Of a stretch of 64,000 bases of DNA, positions 44,431 through 55,232 are shown piece by piece. Both the position numbers and the translations under genes were made by a program. Numbering within the stretch: the stretch's first letter is position 1; every line of letters starts with the position of its first letter. This DNA is from Elmis aenea (Eukaryota; Arthropoda; Insecta; Coleoptera; Elmidae), in NCBI GenBank assembly GCA_947652605.1, contig OX393581.1:5088640-5152639 (forward strand), read 5' to 3'. The notes beneath the pieces are model-generated. The model was not told where the DNA came from and did no database searches. It saw nothing but the letters and a program-made list of their open reading frames with translations.

Positions 44431-45181
44431 CTATAAGTAATTTACACGATATAGATAAAAATTTAACGTTTAAGTTACACACAAAATACATGATGAACAA
44501 AATTTCCAAAAATATTTTTCTCTTCAAAAGATGTAGCAAACACATGAGTATGTACGCTAGAGTTTTACTGTATAAAACAATAATAGCTCCTCATTTTGAG
44601 TTTTGCGCTTCATTACTTATTAATTTAAATAAAAATGAACTTCAACAATTACAGAAATTACAAAATAGCGCCATACGCACTATTTTAAAGTGTCCAATTC
44701 TTTCCCCTATCAAGGTTATGTTAAATTCTACACTTCAATTTATGAGTATTAATCAGAGAATAATATTTAGAACATAAGAGCTAGTTTTAAAAATTAAACT
44801 ACAACAAACACCAAAATATCAGTATGAAAATGTAAAATTAGTCCATGAGATCCACAGTTATAAAACTAGAAATAGGCTTGATTTCGTTATAGAGAAATGT
44901 ACTAAAAGTCAAACTGCTCGTTCGTTGTTTTATCAAGGTTTTAAAATATTTAATAATATGCCGCATCAAGTCAAAATATGTAATAATAATTATAAGAAGG
45001 GTATCAAATTAATTAAGGAGTAGAACGCTATTAAACTGTTATTTTAGATATTTAGAATTTAGAAGATTTCTAGATTTTTATTTTATTTCATTCTATTTTT
45101 ATTTTTATTATATTTACTATTACCTATGTAAATTATGTTACAATGTAATAGCAATTGCTAAATAAAGCTAACTTACTTCCT
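44431..45181 (+). pseudogene. CR1/Jockey-like LINE 3' end
   Basis: The frame starts NLHDIDKNLTFKLHTKYM, then runs NKISKNIFLFKRCSKHMSMY, YKTIIAPHFEFCASLLIN and LQKLQNSAIRTILKCP. This is the thumb region of a CR1/Jockey-type reverse transcriptase, with a stop at about 44775. It continues in frame with TPKYQYENVKLVHEIHSY and QGFKIFNNMPHQVK. The 3' end (GCTAAATAAAGCTAACTTAC then TTCCTTACTTATTT) resembles a short-repeat LINE tail. Similar in type to, but distinct from, the split copy at 30085-32946. Confidence 0.8.
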
Positions 45182-47436
45182 TACTTATTTGCTCTATATA
45201 TTTTTTTATATGTATTCAAGTATTTTTTCATAATCATTAATATTCATTAAATACATAAGTGCTAAGTAAATTCTTCAGTACATTTTAAAATATAAGCATA
45301 AGTAATTTATATAACGTATTTTATATAAAAGGTCATGCATTGAATTAATCATTGTCATTAATAGGAATGATGAAATCTTCAGACATTTCACTTTGTTTAA
45401 AATTTTTAAAATAACTGTGGTAAATTGGAGGACAGTATATCAATCTACATGCCATTTTCAAAATAAATATTTTTGCACTTCTGTTAACGATAACATTTCT
45501 ATGGACGATAACAGTAATTATTTTGAAAGAAGCTGCAAGTACAATGTTTAAAGATAAAAATACCGTACATTTTTGTAATCGTTAACAGTTTTAACTAATT
45601 TTTTGCATAAAGTGACTTAAGCCACTTTCAAAATAAACGGCTCAATTTTCACACATTGGCGCACAAGCAATATTTGTATCTATATGTAAAAACGTATAAC
45701 GTAAATAGATAATTTAAGCAAAATATAATGATCATTGTAAAATATTAATAATGATTAATCGCTTACCTTAAATTGGAAAGGCCTTTCACAGATTTCGAAA
45801 GTCCTATACATTTCGAAAAATTTCACTTATAGGTACTGCATACACGCATCTGTAACAAAGAAAAATTTGTCATTAAAAATCAACACTTTTTGGTTGTTTC
45901 TTCCTTAATTGCGGTTCAAAATTAAATAATAATTTAAATATTTCAGAAGCACTAATAGCTAATAAGTTAATATTTTAACACAAATTTTGCAATTTATAAT
46001 GTAACCAGGGAAGGTTACGATATGCTAGAATCTGATCAAGGCTATGTTAATTGCATCAAGAACATCAAAACTAAATGTTTTGCAGAGTTATACGTGCCAC
46101 TGGCCATTCCTTTCGGAAAAATAGGGGGAAAACTGAAAAGTTGAATAATAAAAGCACATTTTGAGATCGCGTTGGCCATGAAACCGTCAGAGATAAAATC
46201 GAAATTCTTCTATTTACCAATTCGCGCATCCTTTGCAAGTAAAATGGTGCAAAGTTTTTGAGAAAACGTTAAAATTTCCCTTGTAAGATGCGAAAAAAAC
46301 TACGAGCCAAGTTAAACCTGATTAAAATTGTTTGATAAATCATCGCACAAATGCAGAAGTGCATTTAGACTGTGGGATGAGGCAAAAATGTAAAACTATT
46401 TGTATACAAAAATTTTAAGGCTTAAAAAAAAAGGAGAGAACCGATTATAACTAACTTCCTAATCCTGCTGAGCCTTTATACGATAAATACTACATTTGGA
46501 GTTTTTTTATTAATACATTTTTTAAATTAACACAACAATGTTTAATTAACATACAAATTAAATGTAAGATAAGAAAAAGATAGAACTAATTTGTTGTTGT
46601 TAAAATATAAAGTTACATAGAATAAGAATTACTTAACTTAACCAATATTTATTATTTGTTATGGATTTGGTTTTAAAAATACAGTTTTAGAGAGCAGTTA
46701 AGTGCAACGTACAAATTTGCGATGAGAAATAGATGTACAAAAATGCACTGATTTTACCGTAATGCAAGTAAAAACAAACATTATCGTAAGTGTACGGCGA
46801 TAGATATGGCAGCCATTACCATAAAACACAAAGGCGCGTCTCGCGAACGTCCTCATGACAATTTCTTGGATGATAAGCGGCAAAACTGCGGATATAAATC
46901 AGCGATATCCAATATTAGGTGTTTACACTTAGTTTGGCAGTGGTTTAAAAGACGTCATTGATTTCATACATCAGAAGTCATCCGCTCGTCATCGCTCTAT
47001 TCAATATGGGCACCCCATGAATTATACATGGCGCGAAGAATTGGAAAAGTGCTATTGACTGAATTTTGCTCTCTACCATTCCAATAAAGCCGCGTCAAAT
47101 TGCGAACCTTTTGCAAGTCCCCTATTACTAAAAGTAGGTTACCGTTTACGAAAGTATTCTGTCTTATCTAACAGATATATAAAAATAAATATCGATATTA
47201 GGGCATTAATGAATACGTCGATCGAACAGATTTATTAAAATAAATTTTACATTTTAAGCTGCATAAGATACATTTTTCCATGCAAAAATTTTGAGCAGGC
47301 CAACACATCATAGTCGAAACGTCAATAAATAAACAAAGAACATGCGTTTGCCACCAGAAAACCAAGAATTAAACTTGGAATATAGCCACGAAAAAATGCT
47401 AGTTTTTCAAAGTTATATAAAATAATCAAAGATATA
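45182..47436. other. Non-coding DNA
   Basis: No recognised gene or repeat. A small tract of balanced composition lies at about 46690-46920. Confidence 0.4.
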
Positions 47437-47444
47437 CTGATAAT

Positions 47445-47647
47445 CAGGGCCTATCACGGGGGGGGGGGGGGGGGCGTTTAGACGGGACTAATTCCGGGGG
47501 CTCGGTGTTGCAAAAGGGGCCCGGATTCGAGCTAATACACAATATTTTACGAATACTATTAAAATGAAATTTGAACCTTTGTAAGAGTAATGGGGGGGCT
47601 GTTGTCTATTGCTTCCCCGGGGCCAAAATTTTTTGTGAACGGCCCTG
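47445..47647. mobile_element. hAT-like MITE with perfect 8-bp duplication and G17 run
   Basis: A 203-bp element with ends CAGGGCC and GGCCCTG, flanked by exact CTGATAAT (47437-47444 and 47648-47655). It carries an uninterrupted run of 17 G at 47458-47474 and further G tracts (CCGGGGGCTCGG; AAAAGGGGCCCGG), a candidate G-quadruplex region. It is related by its ends to the element at 22100-22203. Confidence 0.9.
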
Positions 47648-47824
47648 CTGATAATAGCCTATTACATAACAAGTGTTGTAAAAAGCCTATTACACACGAA
47701 TGCGTAAAATGCTTTATAACTCGAGTTTTGTACTATACTTTTTCTACGACCCATAATATATACCATTTTATCGGCCTTTAGTTTATACCTAGTAATTTCA
47801 CATCTTCGTACCCCGTTAATTATC

Positions 47825-47995
47825 AATTTTTACGTGAGTCTACTTTGTTAATTTCTAAATAAACTGTACTTTTTGCTTACCGTGTGTAAAGACCCTCTTG
47901 CTATGCATGCAGGTTAGGTTTGACACGAGTCTGCTTTGATAATTTCTAGCACACTGTGCTTATTTTTATCGTGCGTAGAGACCCTCATAAAACAA
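47825..47995. repeat. Dispersed repeat, duplicated in tandem
   Basis: Two diverged neighbouring copies of a unit (GAGTCTACTTTGTTAATTTC, CTTACCGTGTGTAAAGACCC and the second GAGTCTGCTTTGATAATTTC, ATCGTGCGTAGAGACCC). A third copy lies at about 57055-57135 (GTGTCTACTTTAATCATTTC; GCTTACCGTGCGTAAGGACC). The function and class are unknown. Confidence 0.7.
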
Positions 47996-48460
47996 ATGCA
48001 TGTTCTTTCTGCTACTACATATGCAAATTTAATTTATTGTTTATTTTTTAAATTATTTAAATTAATTACAAATAAACTTTCAAAGAATGTTCAATATTGA
48101 CAACAACTGGATTTTCGAATAAATATTATTACATTTTCAAAATCTACTATTTATTACAGGGGTTTGGAGCGGAGCTCGGAGCTGGAGCACGGAGCAGTGG
48201 AGCAATGGTTTTTTTCCCGGAGCACGAGCGGAGCCCGGAGCAAATAATTTTGATTGCTCCACTGCTCCAGTTTTTTTTATGTAAAATATAAACAAAAACT
48301 ACTTTTTTTTTCCTTTTTTTCAACGTTTGAAGATCAATAATCTGTTTCTTCAAACATTTATTTAACTTCACTCGTTTGTTAGGGCCAAGTATTGTTACTT
48401 GTGACCAACTTATACATATCCGATAAAATTAAAACTTCATTTTTAAAAACAATTAACGTA

Positions 48461-49769
48461 AATGTGGGAGTAATTGACACTTAGACAAGATGAACAATTT
48501 AAAAAATGTATATTGCTCAGAAAAATTGACATATACTACTCTGGGTTTAGGGAAAATAAAAGTGTATTTATAAATATTTTCATTGTGTTCACAAAATTTT
48601 TGTAATGTGATACCATTTTTGAAACTGATTATTATATTATTTATAGGAATATTTACCAGTAATTGACATAGCGAAAATCGGTATGTTATTGAGTATTGAA
48701 CATTTAAATGGTGAACTAAACATATTCCTATAATAACTTTGGTATAAAATTACTATACTAAGTAAATAAACATATTACTAAAATAACTATCCTAAACATT
48801 CGAACTGCTGAAAATTGTATTCAAATAACAATCGTTTCCTCTATCTGTTTGAGAAGTGGGTAGTTTCGAAATGATATTAATTATTTTACCAACAAAATAT
48901 TGAACAGTTGTTTTTGTGAAGATTTTTATAATTACAAAATTATAATCATAGTGGATGTCTCTCTGTCTTTATTAATATTTTGTGAGTCTTCATCAAAATC
49001 ATGGTATCATTCATCGAGATTTGTTAACTCAAAACTTGTGTCCATCGTCGAGGAACCCGACTGTACCTGCAATCTATTACGTCTAGAAAGCATTGTTTTT
49101 GGCCCCATTTTTCTTTCAATGGGCCTTATTCCTTTGGCTTTATAAAGCAGAGTAATTCTGGGCACTTTATGTTTTTTAGCTGCAGTAGCTACAGGCATTC
49201 CAAGTCGAACATCCTCTAGAATATTTTTTATATATTCTTCAGGATATGCTAAAATTTTACCTTTGATGGGAGGCATATCCACTTAGGTTAAAATCTTTTT
49301 CCAAGCAAGAGTTTAAACGCACCAATAATTGACAGTCATGTCAACTACTGGTAAACATAAGAGATATGATCACCAGTAGTTGACATACTAAAAACATGAT
49401 CAGAAATACCGCTACACTAATACTTGCATGTTTAAAATACTAAATGATATCCAGTAACAACATGTAACAACACAATTATCTATATTAATGTGTACAAGAA
49501 AATAAAAATCACGTCAACAACTTTACTTATCTCCTTTAAATCGAATAGAAAAATTTAATATATCTGAATGCTCACAACTTTTTACCTGAAGGATTATGTC
49601 ATGTGAAAATTACTGGTCCCAGTGTTGTCAGGATATAAACAAACAAAAGTAAGATACAAAATTACCAGATGGCACTGAGTGTGTGGATGTAACAACAACC
49701 GAACTGTCTTTATAATGATTTAAAAACTAGCATGTCAACTACTACATCGGTGTCAATTATACCCACATT
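48461..49769. mobile_element. Pogo-like element nested in the hAT-like MITE
   Basis: Ends AATGTGGGAGTAATTGACAC and, inverted from the right, AATGTGGGTATAATTGACAC, each next to TA (48459-48460 and 49770-49771). (T)AATTGACA/TGTCAA-type motifs recur inside (48659, 49327, 49341, 49376, 49733). The 1309-bp element contains a helix-turn-helix remnant on the minus strand (49007-49276). Ends, TA target and that domain together point to the pogo branch of Tc1/mariner. Confidence 0.85.
49007..49276 (-). pseudogene. Pogo-like transposase N-terminal fragment (HTH psq)
   Basis: The minus-strand frame from ATG at 49276-49274 reads MPPIKGKILAYPEEYIKNIL and then EDVRLGMPVATAAKKHKVPR. The block 'A...V..G.pv..Aak.h.vPr.TL..k.kG' is the psq-type helix-turn-helix that binds DNA in pogo, jerky and pipsqueak proteins. 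It is 89 residues long and stops at 49007, without the CENP-B-like second HTH or DDE catalytic domain, so it cannot be a full transposase. It lies inside the nested element at 48461-49769. A downstream exon is possible in principle, but no catalytic blocks were seen within the element. Confidence 0.75.
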
Positions 49770-49915
49770 TACCTTATTTTAATCAAAAATCTTTTTTTTT
49801 AAATTTTAACAATATTTGGAGCACGGAGCGGAGCTGGAGCAGGCATTTAGATGCCGGAGGGGAGCTGGAGCGGAGCTATTAAAAAATTGGACTGCTCCAA
49901 ACCCCTGATTTATTA

Positions 49916-51689
49916 TCTATTATTTGTTTTTTATTGGTTGTCAAAGTTCGCTCTGTTCTGTTGCTAATAATTGTGGATGCGAATGTGTTAAGTAATTGTG
50001 ATAAAGTTAGTAGAAAAATTAAAAAATAAACTTATTCGTGGGAAGAAAAAAATAATATGTTATTTTGTTACTACAGTTGTAATAGTGATGCACAATTTTG
50101 TATTCGTAATATAAAAAGCTTTGGGAAAAAAATTATATCTCCAGTTTTACTACCTACAATAAAACTTTTAACGATACAGCGTTTAAGGGAACAATAACAA
50201 AACTATCTACAGAGGATTTGCAAAAGTTTTCACATACACAGCGTGATCAAATTTCACGCCAGCTTTTAATTTTGTGATACAACACCCTGCATATTTATTG
50301 CATTTTCAAAATTTTCAGTTCATTTTAAATTACCTTTGTAAAGCGTTTGAAATTGCTTAATAGAAACCAACTTTAAATTTTCAAATACAATACTACGCAT
50401 ATTACATTTTTTAGTACCATTTATTTTATGTGACTTTTCTAAAATGTTTGTTATAGCTACCGTGCATAGTTTAAAAGTTTTTTGAATTTATATAAAATGC
50501 CGTAATTATAACAAAACACCTACAACCATTTTTTATGTTGTTCCTCATAAATATAAAATTGCAGTATAAAAGAAGTCATCCACTTCTTTTGTATTTTAGG
50601 ACATATTCAGCAAAAAATCGTGTTAACATTTCTCAATCAAAATATTCTACGACTTTTGGCAACAAATGTTAAGACAAGTTTTGGTCCCAAGGCCCAGCGG
50701 TGATTACGAATGTTTCACGAATTTAAAAGTTCGTGAGCTTGGTGAACCACTGTATTCCCAATACGTCAAAAAAACACACGTAAATTTAGGCCGACAATGT
50801 GGAAGTAACTTATTTTAACATTTGATTAAAAAATTGTAAAACACTTTTCAGTCAAAGTTGCTTTATTTTGAATACTCTAATTAACGTTGTAAAAAATTTT
50901 AATGCACAAGAAAAATTATTTTTAAAGAACAGTTATAGTTTGTTTTTTTTGCAAAATAAAACAAAACTAACTTAAGTGTCAATAATACAAGAGTTGAAAC
51001 TAACTTTAGTATATCATCAGGTTGCATGCAACAATTTATATCAGATTTTAGTGAATATACTTAATATTTCTTAATTGCATTTCAAATCCATTTACGGACA
51101 GCACGGTCCTGTTTAATGCAATATTGGGAATTGATTTATTGTACACTCAAATTAATGCAGTTGTTCCCGCATTTAGTTATCGGTCACTTATTAGGGATGT
51201 GCATTAGCGCACTGCATACAATACATACACCAACTACTAATTGCTGAATAGAAATAAGCAAGACAATACAGCAAGTAATGCTTGAATTTATTTATTTACA
51301 CAATTATGTTCAGTTAATTAAGAATTTCTTGTAGAAATATTAGAGAAGTTCCAAGACACTTGTCTTAAAATTGGTCCAGCGTTTCTAGAGAAAATCCTTC
51401 TTTAAAAAATATTTTAAGTAACCTTACTTTGACAATAATTTTAAAGACTAAAAATCATATTCTTTTAAATCTGATTATTTGCTGACACACCTGCAACATA
51501 TCACCAAGGTAATGAATGATAAGTTACTTCTCTACTGCGCTAATAACGGAACATCATTGGTATTAAGATTGTCTGCCTCAATAACAATTTAAAAAAATGG
51601 TGTACACTGTATTTAAACCTATGCTTATGGCACAATCGTATTGCCAACGGGAAAAGATTGATGTACTGCCAAAGTTATATAAAAACCTA
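49916..51689. other. AT-rich non-coding DNA
   Basis: No recognised gene. ACACCCTG at about 50281-50288 could be a decayed MITE end but has no partner. Confidence 0.4.
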
Positions 51690-53430
51690 AAAATTCTGGT
51701 GGATGCGCCGGGTTAAAAATGAAGCTAATTGTAAGACAAATTATTTATTATCTCTGGTATTAAGGAAGTTCCAAAAAAGTTTTTTTCACAAAAGTTGTTG
51801 GAATTTATAAGCTATATAACCTACAATTATTTTTAAATGCACAGAGTATTTAGTTTTCGAGAATCTATGTGCAACTTGACTATTTCAAATAGAACACCCT
51901 CTGCCCTGTATACCTATTTTTACGTTTTCTTGTAGCTAAATTAATTGCCAGTAAAAAATATAAAGCGTGTTTTTGTCCAAAGTTAATATATTTAGAGTTA
52001 TTATTCTGGTGGATGCAAGGGTCAAAAATTAAGCTAATGTAAGACAAATTATTTATTATCTCTATTATTAGGGTAGTTACAAAAGAGTTTTCTTTCAACA
52101 AAACTGTTGGAAAGCATGAGATACATAATCTAATTATACATTTGTTAAATCTTCATAGAATAAATTGCATAAAACTTTTCTACAAATCACGGTGGTTTTG
52201 AAAACGCAACTTTTTTCGATTATCTTCTGTTTTGTCTTTGACCGTATGAATTTTTTTTTTTTTTTTGTAAATAATTATTATAAAGTATGTGATTTTTTTA
52301 ATAATTTACATCTAATGGGCAGCCAATAACACATGCTTTGGTTACCAACACTTTACGACGATATTTGTGATATAAATTCATATACAGGGTGTCTCAGATA
52401 ACATTTTAAGCATGGATGTCGCTTATTATAAGAGATTGCTTAAATTAGATTAAATATTCTTAAGTATGAGAGAAGCTATATTCTCTTTTATAGTAGTTTT
52501 GTAATTCGATAGTTTTAGTAACAAATTTGTTATCATATTAATAATCATGGGCAGATTTACAACTAAAGAAAAATTTGACATGTTGAGATCTGTGGCTGAG
52601 ATCTGCGGTTGAGATCTGTGGTTGAGATGCCACATTCTTTGCCATATAAAACTGTGTAAAAACGTATAGTTTTTATTCTTAATTGATTTGTTTTGGACGT
52701 TTGGTTGGTTTCTCAGCGGAACCATATTCTTTTGAATTTATTTTTATATTTCTGTAATTACTTGCACTATGTTGCTTTCTCTCGGGATGTGTATTTATTT
52801 ACAAAACGAACATCCTATGCGAACTGTTCATTATGTTTTAAGAAATATTAACTTTAAACATAGGACACACTAAATGTTTTTTTTTATCAGCAAATAATGT
52901 ATATACAAGAAAATTTAAAAATAGGTATACAGGCAAAAAGGTGTTCTATTTGAAATAGTAAAGTTATATTGATTCTTGAAAACTAAATACTCTGTGTATT
53001 TAAAAATAATTGTAGGTTATATAGCTAATAAATTCTAATAACTTTTGTGAAAAAAACTTTTTTTTGTAACTACCCTAATAACAGAGATAACAAATAATTT
53101 GTCTTACAATTAGCTTAATTTTTGTCCCTACGCATCTACCAGAATAATCACTCTAGAAATATTAACTTAAGACAAAAACATACTTAATATTTTTTAGTGG
53201 CAATTGATTTATCTACAAAAAAAAAACGTTAAAATATACAGGGTATTCCATTTGAAATAGTAAAGTTGCATATTGATTCTTGAAAACCAAACACTCTGTG
53301 CATTTAAAAATAATTGTAGGTTATATAGCTAACAAATTCCAACAACTTTTGCAAAAAAAAAAACTTGTTTGTTACTCCCCTAATAACAAAAATATTAAAT
53401 AATTTGTCTTCAATTGTGGATCACCCCGTA
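51690..53430. repeat. Large inverted arrangement of MITE copies
   Basis: Two inverted units (51690-51930 and 52005-52130) face two direct units (52900-53155 and 53160-53430) of the family also found at 8695-8992. The junction text TTGTAGCTAAATTAATTGCC ... TATTATTCTGGTGGATG on the left is the inverse of AGAATAATCACTCTAGAAAT ... GGCAATTGATTTATCTACAA on the right, so each side is the same two-unit block in opposite orientation, with arms near 450-500 bp. The spacer (52140-52890) includes a CAGGGTGTCTCAG MITE end at about 52385. Confidence 0.8.
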
Positions 53431-54295
53431 TTTTTAAAGACAATATTTTTTTGAAGAAAATCTATATCAGTTTCAAGATTACCGCCTGTTCGTCTGTAAA
53501 TTAATCTAGTAAAACGTATTTATTAATACTTTCGGTAAATTAAATATTGCAGGCGAAGAATAAAGCTTAGTTGTCAAATTTAACGTCTTTGTTCAAGAGG
53601 TAGAACTATAAGGCGAAAAGAGAAAAGTTGGTCAAAGACGGAAAAAAGTTCGAAATGAAACAGTGTAAGGCATTTCAAAGGGAAATGCGACTTTTTATTT
53701 CAATACCTTTCAGAATCCCACCTTTGTTTAAGAATTGATATCGTTGTGGTTAAGTTTTCAATAAAATGCGAATTTCATCCAATCATTTCGGCGCGCCTTT
53801 TGTCAAAATAGGTTGCCTATCGCGTTCATTCGAATTTTACTATCGTGCATAAATTCGGTTGCACTTCGAAACCGCGCTATGCGACAATAGAACTGATTGT
53901 ATCACGAATTAAACTCGTCGTTATGGTGTTTATCGGGCTACTAATTACCACTAAAATGTTATGGCAACTATTGTTGTTACCGTATAAATAGGATAATGCA
54001 AATAAATGCTACCTACTCCGATAAGTGCATTTTCAATTCAGACGTACGATACACAATGGAAAATTTAAATATTGACATTTAATTAACCTACATATTGTTT
54101 CGTTTGATATCTATTATTTTTGCATTTGTGCCACAGTAGATGAATCTTTTATAAAATAATTATCGCTTCGAATAAGGGTTTTTAAATGCACGTTAAAAAC
54201 GGAAAAACACAAAATAGAGAAAATTAAATACACATCAAATGTACGTTTACTTCTAGCTGCTTCTATGAAGAATTTTTGCGGTAAAATTATTAAAG
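53431..54295. other. Non-coding DNA
   Basis: About 53690-53960 is single-copy with more CpG (GGCGCGCC at 53790). No coding signal was recognised. Confidence 0.4.
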
Positions 54296-54297
54296 TA

Positions 54298-55230
54298 AAG
54301 TGCCCTAATATGGAACAGTTACCTATTATGGAATACATCAGTTTTATGACAATGAATAAGCGATATCTCTTGAAAAGTATATGTACCTATTTGTACGTTG
54401 ATCACACATTCCCAAATGTAAAATAGTTAAAAAATATTCACTAGATTACATAACAGATTCAAATATATTTTTGACGTGCTACTGAGTGTTTGGGGTAAAT
54501 CTTTCAGTGCAAAATATTACTTCTATATGCTAGGGTAAATGATATAACATATTTTATTGCATGTTTATTTAGCATGAGCCGTTACATTTCAATTAAATAG
54601 ACCAAAATTTTGATTGGGGCCATTTCATGTTTTACATATACCGATTTTTGAAATGTCACATTGATGCCTAATATGGAATACATAGAGGTGCCTTTTAATG
54701 AATATGATTATGGTCACTAAGTACAGCAATATGGGTTCAGTGTCAAAAGTGTCAGAAAAGGGCAGACGAAAAATGTGCAAAATACCCAAAAAAACAATTC
54801 TATTGTCCTACCTGTAAAAAAATAAATAAATTATGAACATTTAGTTCGAAAGACACTTGAATTATAATTTAATTTACATAAATAACAAAGGTTTGGTTTG
54901 GTTTAAGTAATAATGCAAATCAGAAAGAAATAAAAGATTAATCTATGAGCAGTTGTTTATTTTAATGTATATTTCCTATATAATTCTATATTCCATATTA
55001 AGAACCCCTAGTATTCCATATTAGGTTCCCCGGGAGCTTAATATGGAATAGTAGTAACATTTAAAAAAAAAATAGCTATATAAGAAATATCTACCGTAAT
55101 ATCGTACCAGAATTCGAGTAATGTGTTGCGTATTCATTACAAATTCCTTATAATTTGTTTTGCAAAATTTTGTTAAATAAATATGAATATTATTGCCGAA
55201 TACAAAAAAGTATTCCATATTAGGGCACTT
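54298..55230 (+). mobile_element. Internally deleted copy of the 30.5-kb pogo-like element
   Basis: A 933-bp copy with the same ends (AAGTGCCCTAATATGGAA and inverse) and TA flanks (54296-54297 and 55231-55232). It matches 30510-30580 and then 31800-32652; about 1.2 kb in between, including the candidate intron and start, is gone. The cysteine-rich C-terminal remnant is kept at about 54724-54840, with a Trp-to-Arg change and a one-base insertion near its end. Confidence 0.92.
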
Positions 55231-55232
55231 TA

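Larger units (their letters stand above)
48157..49907. mobile_element. hAT-like element with GGAGC-rich ends, host of a nested element
   Basis: The ends CAGGGGTTTGGAGC and GCTCCAAACCCCTG are exact inverses. They are followed inward by arrays of GGAGC/GCTCC (GGAGCGGAGCTCGGAGCTGG; GGAGCACGGAGCGGAGCTGG). An exact 8-bp duplication, ATTTATTA, flanks it (48149-48156 and 49908-49915), the hAT hallmark. Most of its 1751 bp is a second, TA-flanked element (48461-49769). Without it the host would be only about 440 bp, a MITE. Confidence 0.9.

Noticed and set aside
50690..50760. Possible hAT end (GGTGAACCACTG)
   Set aside because: Too short, and no inverse partner or 8-bp duplication was found nearby.
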